Shown here piece after piece: positions 30,228 through 38,487 of a stretch of DNA of 38,487 nt. Origin of the DNA: Stenotrophomonas sp. MYb238 (lineage in GTDB: Bacteria > Pseudomonadota > Gammaproteobacteria > Xanthomonadales > Xanthomonadaceae). Location of the stretch: NCBI RefSeq assembly GCF_009496535.1, contig NZ_WIDL01000030.1, positions 1 to 38,487 on the forward strand, read 5' to 3'. The notes below the pieces were generated by a model, which worked only from the letters and a program-made list of their open reading frames with translations, did no database searches and was not told the origin of the DNA. Position numbers and translations under genes: made by a program. The stretch's first letter is position 1. The number at the start of each line of letters is the position of its first letter.

Positions 30228-31863
30228 TGGCCACCCATCCCTTCACCACCTGGGCCACGCGCTTGGAATCGGCGCGGACCGCCTCGCGCGCCATGCGCAG
30301 GCGCTCCTCGTAGGCGTCCAGCGGCAGCGCCAGCGGCGCGTTGCCTCCCAGCTGCAGTTGGTCGTTGGCCAGGCCGGGCAGGCCGTCGGCGTCCTCGACC
30401 AGGTGCACGTCGGCGCTGAGCGGGTCGTGGTCCGGGCCGGCCAGGGCCTTGGGCGGTCCGGCGATCTGGCGCAGCGCCGGGCGCAGCACGCCGAACAGCA
30501 GGGCCAGCACCACGATGGCGCCGAGCAGCAGGCGCAGGCCGTCGCGGACCTGGGGCATTTCCCACCACTTGGGCTGCTCGACCGGGGTGGTGTCGCGCAC
30601 GAACGGCGCGTTCATCACCGACACCGTGTCGCCGCGCGCGGCGTCGAAGCCGACTGCCTGCTTCACCAGCGCCTCGACGCGGGTCAGCTCGGCGGCGCTG
30701 AGCGCCTGGTCGCTGACCTTGCCGTTGCTGCCCGGGCGCGGCACGTGGTCGACCAGCACCGCCACCGACACGCGCTTGACGCGGCCGGCCGGCTGGCGGG
30801 TGTGCTGCAGGGTGCGGTCCAGCTCGTAGTTGCGGGTGGCGTTCTTGCTGCTCTCCGTCGGCGTCGCGGCGGTAGCCGGCGCGGCCGCCGGGCCGGGCGG
30901 GCTGTTGCTGGCCGCCCCGGGCACGCCCTGCGGGCCCTGGGTGGTGCTGGTGTTCTCGCTGATCTGCTCGCTGCGCACTTTCTGCGGCTCGCCGTTGTAC
31001 AGCTCGCGCGCTTCCTCGGTGACGGAGAAATCCATGTCCACGCTGACTTCCGGGTTGACCCGGCCGGGGCCGGTCATCGGCTCGAGCAGTTCGCGGATGC
31101 GCTGGTTGTAGGAGGTTTCCAGGCGGCGCACCTGGTCGAACTGGGCGGCGTTGAGCGCGGCGTCGCTGTTGGGATCGGCGATGGTCAGCATGCGCCCGCT
31201 CTGGTCGACGACGGTCACCCGTTCCGGCGCCAGGTCCGGGATGCTGGAGGCGACCATGTGCACGATGGCGTCGACCTGGTTGCGCTCCAGCTGCTGGCCC
31301 GAACGCAGTTCCAGCACCACCGAGGCACTGGCGACGTCGCGCTGGCGGGTGAAGGCGCTGGGCTTGGGAATGGCCAGGTGCACGCGCGCGTCGCGCACCG
31401 GGCGCAGGGTGCTGATCGTGCGCACCAGTTCGGTTTCCAGCGAATGCTGGTAGCGGGCGTTCTCCATGAACTGGCTGACGCCGAAGCCGGGGTCGCGCTC
31501 CATCAGCTCGAAGCCGAGCCGGCCGCTGTCGGTCAGGCCCGAGCCGGCCAGCTTGAGGCGGGCGTCGTGGATGTTCTTCTCCGGCACGCTGATCGCACCG
31601 GTGGCCGCGTCCAGCTCGAACGGGATCTGCGCGGCGCGCAGCAGGTCGGTCGCCTCGGCGGTCGCCTTCTGGTCCAGGCCGGTGTACAGCGGCACCATCG
31701 GCGGCTTCTGCGCCCAGAAGAAGACGAACAGGCCGGCGGCCACGGCGATGGAGATCATCGCCATCAGCCCCAGCCGGCGGGTGATCTGCAGGCTCTGCAG
31801 CCGGTCGAACCAGGCGCCGGCCTTTTCCGAATTGATTGAATCCTTGGACAGCGCGAGTGCCAT
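30220..31863 (-). CDS. fliF: Flagellar MS-ring protein FliF
   Basis: Inner-membrane ring protein of 547 residues, nucleus of basal-body assembly. The first membrane helix is at about 32-55 (LGLMAMISIAVAAGLFVFFWA). Ring-building motifs follow (VPLYTGLDQKATAEATDLL, ARVHLAIPKPSAFTR, DQSGRML), then a linker and a second helix at about 438-460. The C-terminal tail binds FliG. AAGGAACAGG lies just before the ATG. It follows fliE by 13 bases. Confidence 0.97.
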   Translation of the reverse strand: MALALSKDSINSEKAGAWFDRLQSLQITRRLGLMAMISIAVAAGLFVFFWAQKPPMVPLYTGLDQKATAEATDLLRAAQIPFELDAATGAISVPEKNIHDARLKLAGSGLTDSGRLGFELMERDPGFGVSQFMENARYQHSLETELVRTISTLRPVRDARVHLAIPKPSAFTRQRDVASASVVLELRSGQQLERNQVDAIVHMVASSIPDLAPERVTVVDQSGRMLTIADPNSDAALNAAQFDQVRRLETSYNQRIRELLEPMTGPGRVNPEVSVDMDFSVTEEARELYNGEPQKVRSEQISENTSTTQGPQGVPGAASNSPPGPAAAPATAATPTESSKNATRNYELDRTLQHTRQPAGRVKRVSVAVLVDHVPRPGSNGKVSDQALSAAELTRVEALVKQAVGFDAARGDTVSVMNAPFVRDTTPVEQPKWWEMPQVRDGLRLLLGAIVVLALLFGVLRPALRQIAGPPKALAGPDHDPLSADVHLVEDADGLPGLANDQLQLGGNAPLALPLDAYEERLRMAREAVRADSKRVAQVVKGWVAND

Positions 31864-31876
31864 GGCGACCTGTTCC

Positions 31877-32233
31877 TTACAGCGGCATGTTCATCACGTC
31901 CTGGTAAGCCTGGACGAGACGGTTGCGGACTTCCACCGTGGCGCGGAACGCCAGCTGGGACTGCTGGGAGGCGACCATGACCCGGGCCAGGTCGGCGCCC
32001 GGTTCGCCGCGCTCGAACGCGGCCGCCAGCGCGCCGGAGGCCTGCTGGGCGCGGTTGACGTCGGCCAGGGCGCCCTGCAGCGTGTCGGTGAAGCTGGTTG
32101 CCGGGGCCGGCCGCACTCCCGCCAATCCGTCGATGGCGTTGCTGCGCGCGACGTCGGCGGCCGGCAACGGCTGGCTCGCCTGGGTCTGGTAGCTGCGGAT
32201 CTGGGAAAGGATGGAATTGACGGAGTGGGACAT
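31877..32233 (-). CDS. fliE: Flagellar hook-basal body protein FliE
   Basis: Small secreted protein of 118 residues that joins the MS ring to the rod. The conserved C-terminal half reads SFTDTLQGALADVNRAQQ and SQLAFRATVEVRNRLVQAYQDVMNMPL. The ATG at 32233 is chosen, with CCGGAAG about seven bases upstream; a TTG two codons earlier is open but adds nothing. It is first in the fliE-to-fliK operon, 40 bases past a strong sigma-54-type site. Confidence 0.95.
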   Translation of the reverse strand: MSHSVNSILSQIRSYQTQASQPLPAADVARSNAIDGLAGVRPAPATSFTDTLQGALADVNRAQQASGALAAAFERGEPGADLARVMVASQQSQLAFRATVEVRNRLVQAYQDVMNMPL

Positions 32234-32272
32234 CGGCAAACTTCCGGGACAGGGGAGTACTGCCTGTTCATG

Positions 32273-32288
32273 TGCAAGTCGCGTGCCG
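32273..32288 (-). promoter_or_regulatory. Sigma-54 promoter of fliEFGHIJK
   Basis: The minus strand reads CGGCACG, CGAC, TTGCA, the same core as the fliL site, with GG and GC ten bases apart. It lies 40 bases before the fliE ATG. RpoN and a FleQ-type activator would be expected; neither gene is in the window. Confidence 0.83.
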
Positions 32289-32520
32289 GAACCGGGAGGG
32301 CGGGAAAACCCGCGTGGAAGCGCCCGATGATAGGGCAGGCGGCGGACCCGGCGACGGTTTTCCGTCGGGGAGAGCCGGGGAAGCGTGACGGCGCGCCGGA
32401 CGCCGTCGGAAGCACCGGCGGTCGGCCGGCGCCTGCATCACAGCGGAGGGCGCGGATCTGCCGGCCGGCGGCCGGCGTCACCGGGAGCGGCGGCCGGGCG
32501 TGGGGCGAGGCGATCCCGTC
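32289..32520. other. Intergenic region between the glycosyltransferase gene and the fliE promoter
   Basis: No gene is supported here. It holds short GC dyads: GCGGG-AAAA-CCCGC at 32300-32313, CGACGG-TTTT-CCGTCG at 32352-32367, and a GCCGGCCG-rich palindromic stretch near 32460-32476 close behind the glycosyltransferase stop. One of these may end the cassette's transcript, but none has a T-run. FleQ binding sites could lie here but cannot be recognised by eye. Confidence 0.45.
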
Positions 32521-35500
32521 TCAGGGCAGCCAGGCGGCCCGCCATTCCGCCAGGCCGGCGTCGGCCAGCATCCAGTCGCGGTGGACCGCCGTACGCAGCG
32601 CGTCGCCGGCCGCGGCGCGGGCGTCGGCGTCGGCCAGGTGCCCGCGGATCGCCCCGACCCAGTCGCGGTGGCGGTTGCGGACCCGGCTCACCGGCAGCCC
32701 GTCCTCGCGGTAGGGGCCGATATCGCTGCACACCACCGGCACCGCGCAGGCGCCGTATTCGAGCAGGCGCAGGTTGCTCTTGCACTCGTTGAAGCGGTTC
32801 TGCTCCAGCGGGGCGATGGCCAGGTCCAGGTTCAGGCGCGCCAGGAAGCGCGGATAGGCCAGGATGTCGACGCCGGGATGGAATTCGGCCACGTACGGGC
32901 GCAGGCGCTCCGGGCACATGCCCAGGAACACCCAGTCGACCTCGCCGGCCAGCTCGGCCACCACGTCGGCCACCATTTCCAGGTCGCCGGTGTGGCCCAG
33001 GCCGCCGGCCCAGCCCACGCGCGGACGCGGACCGGTGTTGCGGCGCGGTGCCGGCAGCGTCTTCCACCAGGACGGCGGCAGGCGGTTGCGGGCGACGCGG
33101 ATGTCCGGGTGCAGGCCGGCGAAGGCCTCGGCCAGGGCGGGAGTGGAGACCACGAAGCGGTCGACGGTGCCAAGCGCCTGACGCAGGCTGCGCAGGACAT
33201 CGCGCGGCATGTGCTCGCGGTGCACGTTCTTGGCCGGCAGGTTGGGCAGGTAGTCGTCCAGCTCGTAGACCTTCAGCGCCCGCGAGAAGCGCGGCATGCG
33301 CCGCATGCGCTCCAGGTCCTCGTCGGAAACCCGGCGCTGCAGCACCACCACGTCCGGGTCGATGCGCGCCTGCTCGACCGTATCCAGCAGCGAGGCGTAG
33401 AGCGCGCCCTCCGCCTCGCCGGCGGCGCGCAGCGCCTCGAACGGCTGGATCACCCGGTACTGGCCGCTGCCCCAGGGATCGGCCGGATGCGCCAGCACGC
33501 GCGGGATGGGCCGCCACGGCAGCGGCCGCCACGAGAAATCGGACTCGCCCAGGCGGAAGCCGCCGGGCACGTCCAGGCGCAGGTTCGGGTTGTAGGCCGG
33601 ATCGTGGGCGAGGGCGGGCAGCCAGCGCTCAAGCAGCGCATCGCCGGCCGCTTCCGGCAGCGGCGCGGCGTCGAGCGAATGCAGCAGCACCGCGTGCGGC
33701 GTCCACACCGTCAGGTAGCCGCGCTGGCGCGCGCGCAGGCACAGGTCGACGTCGGCGCCCGCGTCGGCGAAGGCGGCGTGGTCGAAGCCGTCCAGTTCCA
33801 TGAACAGCGCCGTGTCGACCAGCAGGCAGCTGTCGGCCACCGCCGAATAGTCCTGCGCCACCTGCAGGCGGTTCATGTAGCCGGGCGCATCCATCGGCGA
33901 GCCGGCGAAGGCGCGGCCGCCGCTGCACAGCAGGCCGGGGACCAGCCCGGCGTGGGTGACCTTGCCCTCGGCCGAGATGGTCCTGGCGCCGACGATGCCC
34001 ACCTCCGGACGCAGGCCATGGTTGAGCAGTTCGTCCAGCCACTGCGGTTGCAGCGCCGCCACTTCCGGGCGCAGGAACAGCAGCAGTTCCCCCGCCGCCT
34101 GGGTGGCGGCGACGTTGCAGGCGGCGGCGCGCGCCAGCGGCGGATCGAAGGCGAAGGCGCGCACGCGCGCGGCCGCCAGCGTTTCCACCTGCTGCATCCA
34201 GCGGCGGGTCTCGTCGGTGGCGCCGTTGTCGATCAGCAGCAGTTCGTAGTCCGGGTAGCCGGTCTTCTCCAGCACCGACACCACGCAGCGCTCCAGCGCC
34301 GCCAGCGCGGTGTCCGCCGTGACGACCACGATCATCGAGACCGGCGGCCGCCGCTCGTGGCCGTAGCCGATCCGGTAAGCGCCGGCGCCGATCGCGTCCA
34401 CCGACGCGCCGTCATAGCCGCGGGCGTGCAGATGCTGCAGCAGCGCCTGGCGCGTGGCGACGGCATCGTGCCGCGGAGGGTTGCAGATCAGCAGCGGTTC
34501 GGGCAGGTGCAGCAGGCCGGCGGTGCCGCCCGCCTGCAGCAGATGCAGGACCATCGACAACCGGGCATCGCCTTCGGTTACGAGGTACGCACGGGAATCC
34601 AGCAGCGCCTGCCGGCGCACCAGCCAGTGCCTCGCCATGGCCGGAGTACCGAGCAGCAGGTCGAGGTTGAAGTCCGGCCGCAGTACCGGCACCAGTTCCC
34701 CGGCGACCCCGCGGTGCCATTCGTCGGCGAACAGCGCCCGCGCGTCGTCGCCGACCGACTCCAGTTCCAGCAGCAGCCGGATCAGCGCGCCCGGCAGGAA
34801 CTCCACGTCGCCGTCCACCTGCACTATCCAGTCGACGTCCCAGTCCTCGATCGACGCGGCCGACGGGGCGGCGTCCTCGAGGCGCTGCATGCGCGGGAAC
34901 GGATGGGGCAGGTCGTGCGCCGGCAGTGCGGGACCGGCGCCACGCACCGCCACCCGGCCGGCCAGGGAATGGGGCAGCACCAGGCTGGCGAGCAGGCGCC
35001 GCACCTCGACCCGGCTGTTGTCCTGCGCGTGCACCAATATGCCGATGCGCGGCGGATGCGCGGTCGCGGCAGCGTGGGCGTGGATGATCCGTTGCTGGGC
35101 GACATTGGGCCGGCGCCGGCGCCACCAGTCGCGCAACGGCAGTACCCGGCGCGAGATCGCCAGCGCCTGTTCCAGCGCGTCGGGCAGGTCGACCCGCTGC
35201 ATCGGCCGCGAACCGTCCAGCGGCGCCATCGAAACCTGCCGGGTATTCCCGCCGCGGTACCAGCCGAGCCGCTGGATCGCATCGCGCAGGGCCTGGTGGC
35301 CGCTTTCGCCGATGCCGGGCATGTCGCGCCCCCGCTGGCTGAACTGCTGGCGCGATATGCGGAAATCCACGAGCGGCCGGCAGATCATCGCCACCGGGCC
35401 GTGCTTGATCAGCTTCACGTACAGCGCCAGATCCGCCACCCACGGGATCGCGGTGCCGCCCAGGACCGCCAGTCCTTCCTCCATCTCCAGCAGCGGCGCG

Positions 35501-36039
35501 CGCCGGCACATCGCCGAGCTGGGCTCGCCCAGGAAATTGAGGGTGTGATCGCACAGGAAATCGATCAGGTCGCGCCCGTCGATAAGCACGTCTTCGATGG
35601 CGGGAAAGGCCGAGGCCAGCTCGTCCGGGATCAGGCCGGCGCGCTCGTTTATCAGCTGCCGCCGCGCCACCGCCAGGGCCAGGCCCGGGGTGCGCTCGAA
35701 CGCATCGACCAGGGTGGCGACACAGTCGTAGTGAAGGAGATCGTCGTCGTGCAGGAACTTGACGTACTCGCCGCTGGCCAGCCCGACGCCGCGCGCCGTG
35801 CTGCGCGTCTCCCACAACCGCTCGGGATTGCGCGAGTAGCGCACCGGGAAGTCGGCCTGCGCGGCGAAGCTCTCCACCAGGTTGCGGACGCGCTCGTCCT
35901 GCGAGTCGTCGCAGACGATCAGTTCCAGCGGCCGATAGGTCTGCCGCCGCACGCTCTCCAGGGCCTGCGCCAGATAGGTGGGTTTGTAGGCTGGCATCAC
36001 CACGCTGACCAGCGGGCGGTTGTCGGGGACCACGGTCAT
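32521..36039 (-). CDS. Multidomain glycosyltransferase (GT2 + partial GT-A + GT2 + GT4-like), 1172 aa
   Basis: Cytoplasmic enzyme that probably builds a glycan on flagellin or a surface polymer. Residues 10-235 form a GT2 domain (VSVVMPAYKPTYLAQALESV, metal motif HDDD at 97-100). Residues 330-520 look like a partial second GT-A fold with DGD at 410-412... region WIVQVDGDVEF. Residues 567-790 are another GT2 domain (SMIVVVTADTALAALERCVV, LLLIDNGATDETRRW) in which the metal motif reads RPEV rather than an Asp motif, so it may be impaired. Residues 845-1165 resemble a GT4 domain (GWAGGLGHTGDLE, LAIAPLEQNRFNECKSNLRLLEYGACAVPVV). It overlaps the upstream gene by four bases. Its place next to the flagellar cluster suggests flagellin glycosylation, but acceptor and sugar are unknown. 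Confidence 0.88.
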   Translation of the reverse strand: MTVVPDNRPLVSVVMPAYKPTYLAQALESVRRQTYRPLELIVCDDSQDERVRNLVESFAAQADFPVRYSRNPERLWETRSTARGVGLASGEYVKFLHDDDLLHYDCVATLVDAFERTPGLALAVARRQLINERAGLIPDELASAFPAIEDVLIDGRDLIDFLCDHTLNFLGEPSSAMCRRAPLLEMEEGLAVLGGTAIPWVADLALYVKLIKHGPVAMICRPLVDFRISRQQFSQRGRDMPGIGESGHQALRDAIQRLGWYRGGNTRQVSMAPLDGSRPMQRVDLPDALEQALAISRRVLPLRDWWRRRRPNVAQQRIIHAHAAATAHPPRIGILVHAQDNSRVEVRRLLASLVLPHSLAGRVAVRGAGPALPAHDLPHPFPRMQRLEDAAPSAASIEDWDVDWIVQVDGDVEFLPGALIRLLLELESVGDDARALFADEWHRGVAGELVPVLRPDFNLDLLLGTPAMARHWLVRRQALLDSRAYLVTEGDARLSMVLHLLQAGGTAGLLHLPEPLLICNPPRHDAVATRQALLQHLHARGYDGASVDAIGAGAYRIGYGHERRPPVSMIVVVTADTALAALERCVVSVLEKTGYPDYELLLIDNGATDETRRWMQQVETLAAARVRAFAFDPPLARAAACNVAATQAAGELLLFLRPEVAALQPQWLDELLNHGLRPEVGIVGARTISAEGKVTHAGLVPGLLCSGGRAFAGSPMDAPGYMNRLQVAQDYSAVADSCLLVDTALFMELDGFDHAAFADAGADVDLCLRARQRGYLTVWTPHAVLLHSLDAAPLPEAAGDALLERWLPALAHDPAYNPNLRLDVPGGFRLGESDFSWRPLPWRPIPRVLAHPADPWGSGQYRVIQPFEALRAAGEAEGALYASLLDTVEQARIDPDVVVLQRRVSDEDLERMRRMPRFSRALKVYELDDYLPNLPAKNVHREHMPRDVLRSLRQALGTVDRFVVSTPALAEAFAGLHPDIRVARNRLPPSWWKTLPAPRRNTGPRPRVGWAGGLGHTGDLEMVADVVAELAGEVDWVFLGMCPERLRPYVAEFHPGVDILAYPRFLARLNLDLAIAPLEQNRFNECKSNLRLLEYGACAVPVVCSDIGPYREDGLPVSRVRNRHRDWVGAIRGHLADADARAAAGDALRTAVHRDWMLADAGLAEWRAAWLP

Positions 36040-37343
36040 CGGGCAAGGCGTCCTGCAATGGCGGCATGGATGTGCTCCACCACGCGATGCGTATTGCCGG
36101 CATCGTCATGGCGGAAGAACAGGCGGCGTGCGCGCTGGTAGCGCGCGTCGGGCTGGAAGGCCGGGGCGGACAGGGCGGCATCCAGCGCATCGATCAGTTC
36201 GACGAAGGTGGTGGTCACCGGTCCGGGGAAGGCCAGGTCGAGGTCGTAGAGCAGGCCGTTCTGGTGCGTGCTGTAGTCGGCCAGGTCGTGGGCGAAGCCG
36301 ACCACGGGAAGGCCGAGATAGAGCGCATCGATGTAGACGGACGAGTAATCGGTGATCACCAGGCTGGCTTCCCGCAGCAGGGGAGCGATTTCCTCGAAGC
36401 GGGCATGGCCCAGATCGAGCAGCAGGTCGTCATCCAGGTGACGTGCCGGATCCAGCGGCACCGCGGCCCGGGCGACGTAATGATTGCGGATGCCCAGTAC
36501 GGCGTCGTGCCGGCGCAGGAGCTGCTTCAGCGCAGCCACTTCGGCGTCGCTGAAGCGGTAGCAGGGGCCGTTGCCGGCGCTGCCGTCGCGGTAGGTGGGC
36601 GCGTACAGCAGAAGGCGGCGACCGCGGCGCAGGGCGCGCAGCCCTGCGAGCTGGCGGTCCAGCCCCGCAGGCAGCTGCGCTTCGGGCATGCGCAGGAAAT
36701 CGTTGCGCGGCAATCCGGTTATCCAGACGTTGGCCGCTGCGATCGGATGGAAGATGGCGGCCATCGAGCGGGCGTCGGTTTCCGAGGACGCCACCAGTCC
36801 CGCATAGAAGCCGCGTTCCCGCCGGCGGAAGGCGTCGCGGTCGCCCGCGCGGCGTTGCGCAGGGTTTGCAAGCGCGAACAGCCGCTTGAGCGGTATGCCA
36901 TGCCAGAGGTTGACCACCACGCGCCGCCGCAACGCGGGGCGGGGGGCGCTGTAGCCTCCGCCGCGCCAGGCCAGGGACATGTCCAGCGCGGTGGAGTTGG
37001 TCAACAGCAGCACGCCGCAACGGGCCAGCATCCACAGGCCGGCCAGGGTATCCAGCGCCACGATGCGCACCGTGGCCGATTCGACGATGTCGCGCGGACG
37101 GGTGCCGCCACGGACGAAGATGCACACCCGGACGGCGGGGTCCGCGCGAATGTGTTCGTACACCGCGCGCGCGTTCTCGATGAACTGGCCGCGTTTCAAC
37201 GGATGGTCGAACAATGCCCAGTGGTCCAGGCGCTTGGGTGTGAGCATATCCAGCAGTCGCCATGCCTGGAGCAACGGCCGGCCGAGCCATCCCTGCACGA
37301 TCCTGCGGCGATGCAGGGGCGCTGCTTCCGGGGCGGCGTTCAT
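36036..37343 (-). CDS. CDP-glycerol glycerophosphotransferase (TagB/TagF) family protein
   Basis: Predicted transferase of 435 residues that moves a polyol phosphate (glycerol-phosphate in the known teichoic-acid enzymes) from a CDP carrier. The GT-B-like C-terminal part has the family motifs: NLWHGIPLK (His148), LLYAPTYRDG at 245-254, and TDYSSVYIDALYLGLPVV (Ser334-Ser335). The N-terminus carries a basic, weakly hydrophobic region suited to membrane association; no clear signal peptide. The ATG at 37343 overlaps the aminotransferase stop (ATGA), and its own stop overlaps the glycosyltransferase start, so the three act together. In Gram-negatives this family appears in capsule and O-antigen loci; beside a flagellar cluster a polyol-phosphate decoration of the flagellin glycan is conceivable (inference). 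Confidence 0.87.
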   Translation of the reverse strand: MNAAPEAAPLHRRRIVQGWLGRPLLQAWRLLDMLTPKRLDHWALFDHPLKRGQFIENARAVYEHIRADPAVRVCIFVRGGTRPRDIVESATVRIVALDTLAGLWMLARCGVLLLTNSTALDMSLAWRGGGYSAPRPALRRRVVVNLWHGIPLKRLFALANPAQRRAGDRDAFRRRERGFYAGLVASSETDARSMAAIFHPIAAANVWITGLPRNDFLRMPEAQLPAGLDRQLAGLRALRRGRRLLLYAPTYRDGSAGNGPCYRFSDAEVAALKQLLRRHDAVLGIRNHYVARAAVPLDPARHLDDDLLLDLGHARFEEIAPLLREASLVITDYSSVYIDALYLGLPVVGFAHDLADYSTHQNGLLYDLDLAFPGPVTTTFVELIDALDAALSAPAFQPDARYQRARRLFFRHDDAGNTHRVVEHIHAAIAGRLAR

Positions 37344-38467
37344 GCCACGTGGCGGCGGTGCTGCGAAAGGATCAGATCGCACACCTGGTCCACGTCCGCG
37401 TCGGAAAGCTCGGGGTGGATGGGGAGGCAGAGCACGCGCCGCGCCGCTTCGTGCGCGGTCGGCAGGTTGCTCGGCTGGGCCGAGGCAAGCCCGCGGTACA
37501 TCGGGAACTCGCTTATCAGCGGATGGAAGTAGCGCCGTACCAGGATGTTGCGGTCGCGCATGTGCTGATACAGCCCGTCCCGGCCGACGGGGAAATCGTC
37601 GTCGATCATCACCGGGAAATAGGCATGGTTGGTCGTGCCGGCCGCAGGCATCCGCGGGCAGCGCAGGCCGCGGACGCCGGCCAGGCGCCGGCGATAGCGG
37701 GCGTCGATGTCCGCGCGCCGGGCAAGGGCATGGTCTATGTGCTTGAGTTGCAGCAGGCCGAACGCGGCGCAGACCTCGTTCATCTTGCCGTTGATGCCCG
37801 GCGCGACCACCGTGGTCTCGTTGACGAAGCCGAAATTCTTCAGATGGTCGATGCGCTGCTTGGTGCGGGCGTCCGGGCAGACGATGGCGCCGCCCTCGAA
37901 CGTGTTGAACACCTTGGTGGCATGGAAGCTGAGGATCGACAGATCGCCGTGGCGCAGTAGGCTGCCGCGCGTATCGCGCACGCCGAACGCATGGGCCGCG
38001 TCGTAGATCACCTTGAGGTTGTAGGTGTCGGCGATGCGCGCGATGGCGGCGACGTCGCAGGGCCTGCCATAGCAGTGCACCGGCATGATGGCGGTGGTCT
38101 GCGGGGTTATCGCCGCCTCGATCCTGGCCGGGTCCAGGTTCAGCGTGTCCGGGTCGATGTCCACGAACACCGGCTTGATCCCGTTCCAGAGCAGCGAGTG
38201 CGCGGTGGCGACGAAGGAATAGGGCGTGGTGATGACTTCGCCGGTTATCCGCAGCGCCTGCAGCGCGGTCACCAGCGCCAGGGTGCCGTTGGCGAACAGC
38301 GCGATGTGCTTGACCCCCAGATAGGCGCAGAGGGCTTTCTCCAGTGCCTGGTGCATGCTGCCCGAGTTGGTCAGGATGCGGCTGTCCCATATCTTCTCCA
38401 GATACGGCACGAACTCCTCCAGCGGCGGCAGGAGCGGGCTCGTGACGTGAATGGGTTTGACTTTCAT
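37340..38467 (-). CDS. DegT/DnrJ/EryC1/StrS sugar aminotransferase, VioA-like
   Basis: PLP enzyme of 375 residues that aminates a nucleotide keto-sugar. The internal aldimine Lys is Lys185 in SFHATKVFNTFEGGAIV, and Asp156 (VIYDAAHAFG) contacts the PLP ring nitrogen. The sequence resembles VioA, which makes dTDP-viosamine from dTDP-4-keto-6-deoxyglucose, a sugar known on Pseudomonas syringae flagellin. Related 3-aminotransferases (FdtB/QdtB) share these motifs, so the exact substrate is open. The ATG at 38467 lies 20 bases from the window edge, so its promoter and any upstream partner are not visible. It is the first of three overlapping genes. Confidence 0.92.
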   Translation of the reverse strand: MKVKPIHVTSPLLPPLEEFVPYLEKIWDSRILTNSGSMHQALEKALCAYLGVKHIALFANGTLALVTALQALRITGEVITTPYSFVATAHSLLWNGIKPVFVDIDPDTLNLDPARIEAAITPQTTAIMPVHCYGRPCDVAAIARIADTYNLKVIYDAAHAFGVRDTRGSLLRHGDLSILSFHATKVFNTFEGGAIVCPDARTKQRIDHLKNFGFVNETTVVAPGINGKMNEVCAAFGLLQLKHIDHALARRADIDARYRRRLAGVRGLRCPRMPAAGTTNHAYFPVMIDDDFPVGRDGLYQHMRDRNILVRRYFHPLISEFPMYRGLASAQPSNLPTAHEAARRVLCLPIHPELSDADVDQVCDLILSQHRRHVA

Positions 38468-38487
38468 GGGCAGGGCGGCGGTCTGCG

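Noticed and set aside
32500-36141. 1213-codon open frame on the plus strand
   Set aside because: Mirror of the glycosyltransferase gene, low-complexity composition and no recognisable domain.

Overview
The window is a very GC-rich (by eye near 70%) stretch of a gammaproteobacterial chromosome, almost certainly Xanthomonadaceae (a Lysobacter, Luteimonas, Pseudoxanthomonas or Xanthomonas relative). The evidence is the gene order fliEFGHIJK-fliLMNOPQR-(c-di-GMP gene)-flhBA-flhFG-fliA-cheYZA-motCD-parA-cheW, the GTAG-headed REP palindromes, and the protein sequences themselves. FlhF, FlhG, ParC and ParP indicate a polar flagellum with polar chemoreceptor arrays. Every convincing gene lies on the minus strand, so the biological order runs from high to low coordinates. 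No RNA genes, CRISPR arrays, insertion sequences or phage genes were seen.

Layout in transcription order. (1) 38467-32521: a three-gene, ATGA-coupled sugar/surface-polymer cassette (VioA-like aminotransferase, TagB/TagF-like polyol-phosphate transferase, 1172-aa multidomain glycosyltransferase), probably for flagellin or surface glycan modification. (2) 32288-25558: a sigma-54-type promoter, then fliE-F-G-H-I-J-K, ending in two hairpins. (3) 25449-21126: a second sigma-54-type promoter, then fliL-M-N-O-P-Q-R, with a long imperfect palindrome between fliP and fliQ and a hairpin after fliR. (4) 20966-18888: a lone MHYT-GGDEF-EAL gene whose GGDEF and EAL domains both show altered catalytic motifs. 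(5) 18728-8947: a candidate sigma-54 promoter, then flhB-flhA-flhF-flhG-fliA-cheY-cheZ-cheA, ended by a REP pair. (6) 8820-5426: a sigma-28-type promoter, then motC-motD-parC-parP, whose stop codon lies inside a second REP-like palindrome. (7) 5301-2535: a sigma-28-type promoter, then STAS-cheY-cheA (a second phosphorelay), ended by a UUCG-loop hairpin. (8) 2247-1087: an OprO/OprP-type porin. (9) 1012-1: a sigma-28-type promoter and the first 289 residues of a chemoreceptor that runs off the window.

How it fits together: RpoN/FleQ-type promoters head the basal-body and export operons. fliA, encoded in the flhB operon, supplies the sigma factor for three promoters of the form T(C/A)AAG(A/T)AC-N11-GCCG(A/C)TA in front of the late motor, chemotaxis and receptor units. 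The most striking protein-level feature is in the flagellar CheA: its CheY-binding P2 region is replaced by three near-identical copies of a DLISEDEFEALLDQLHGG peptide. This resembles the N-terminal CheY-binding peptide of FliM and the C-terminal CheY-binding peptide of CheZ, both encoded in the same window, so one docking motif may be shared by kinase, phosphatase and motor switch.
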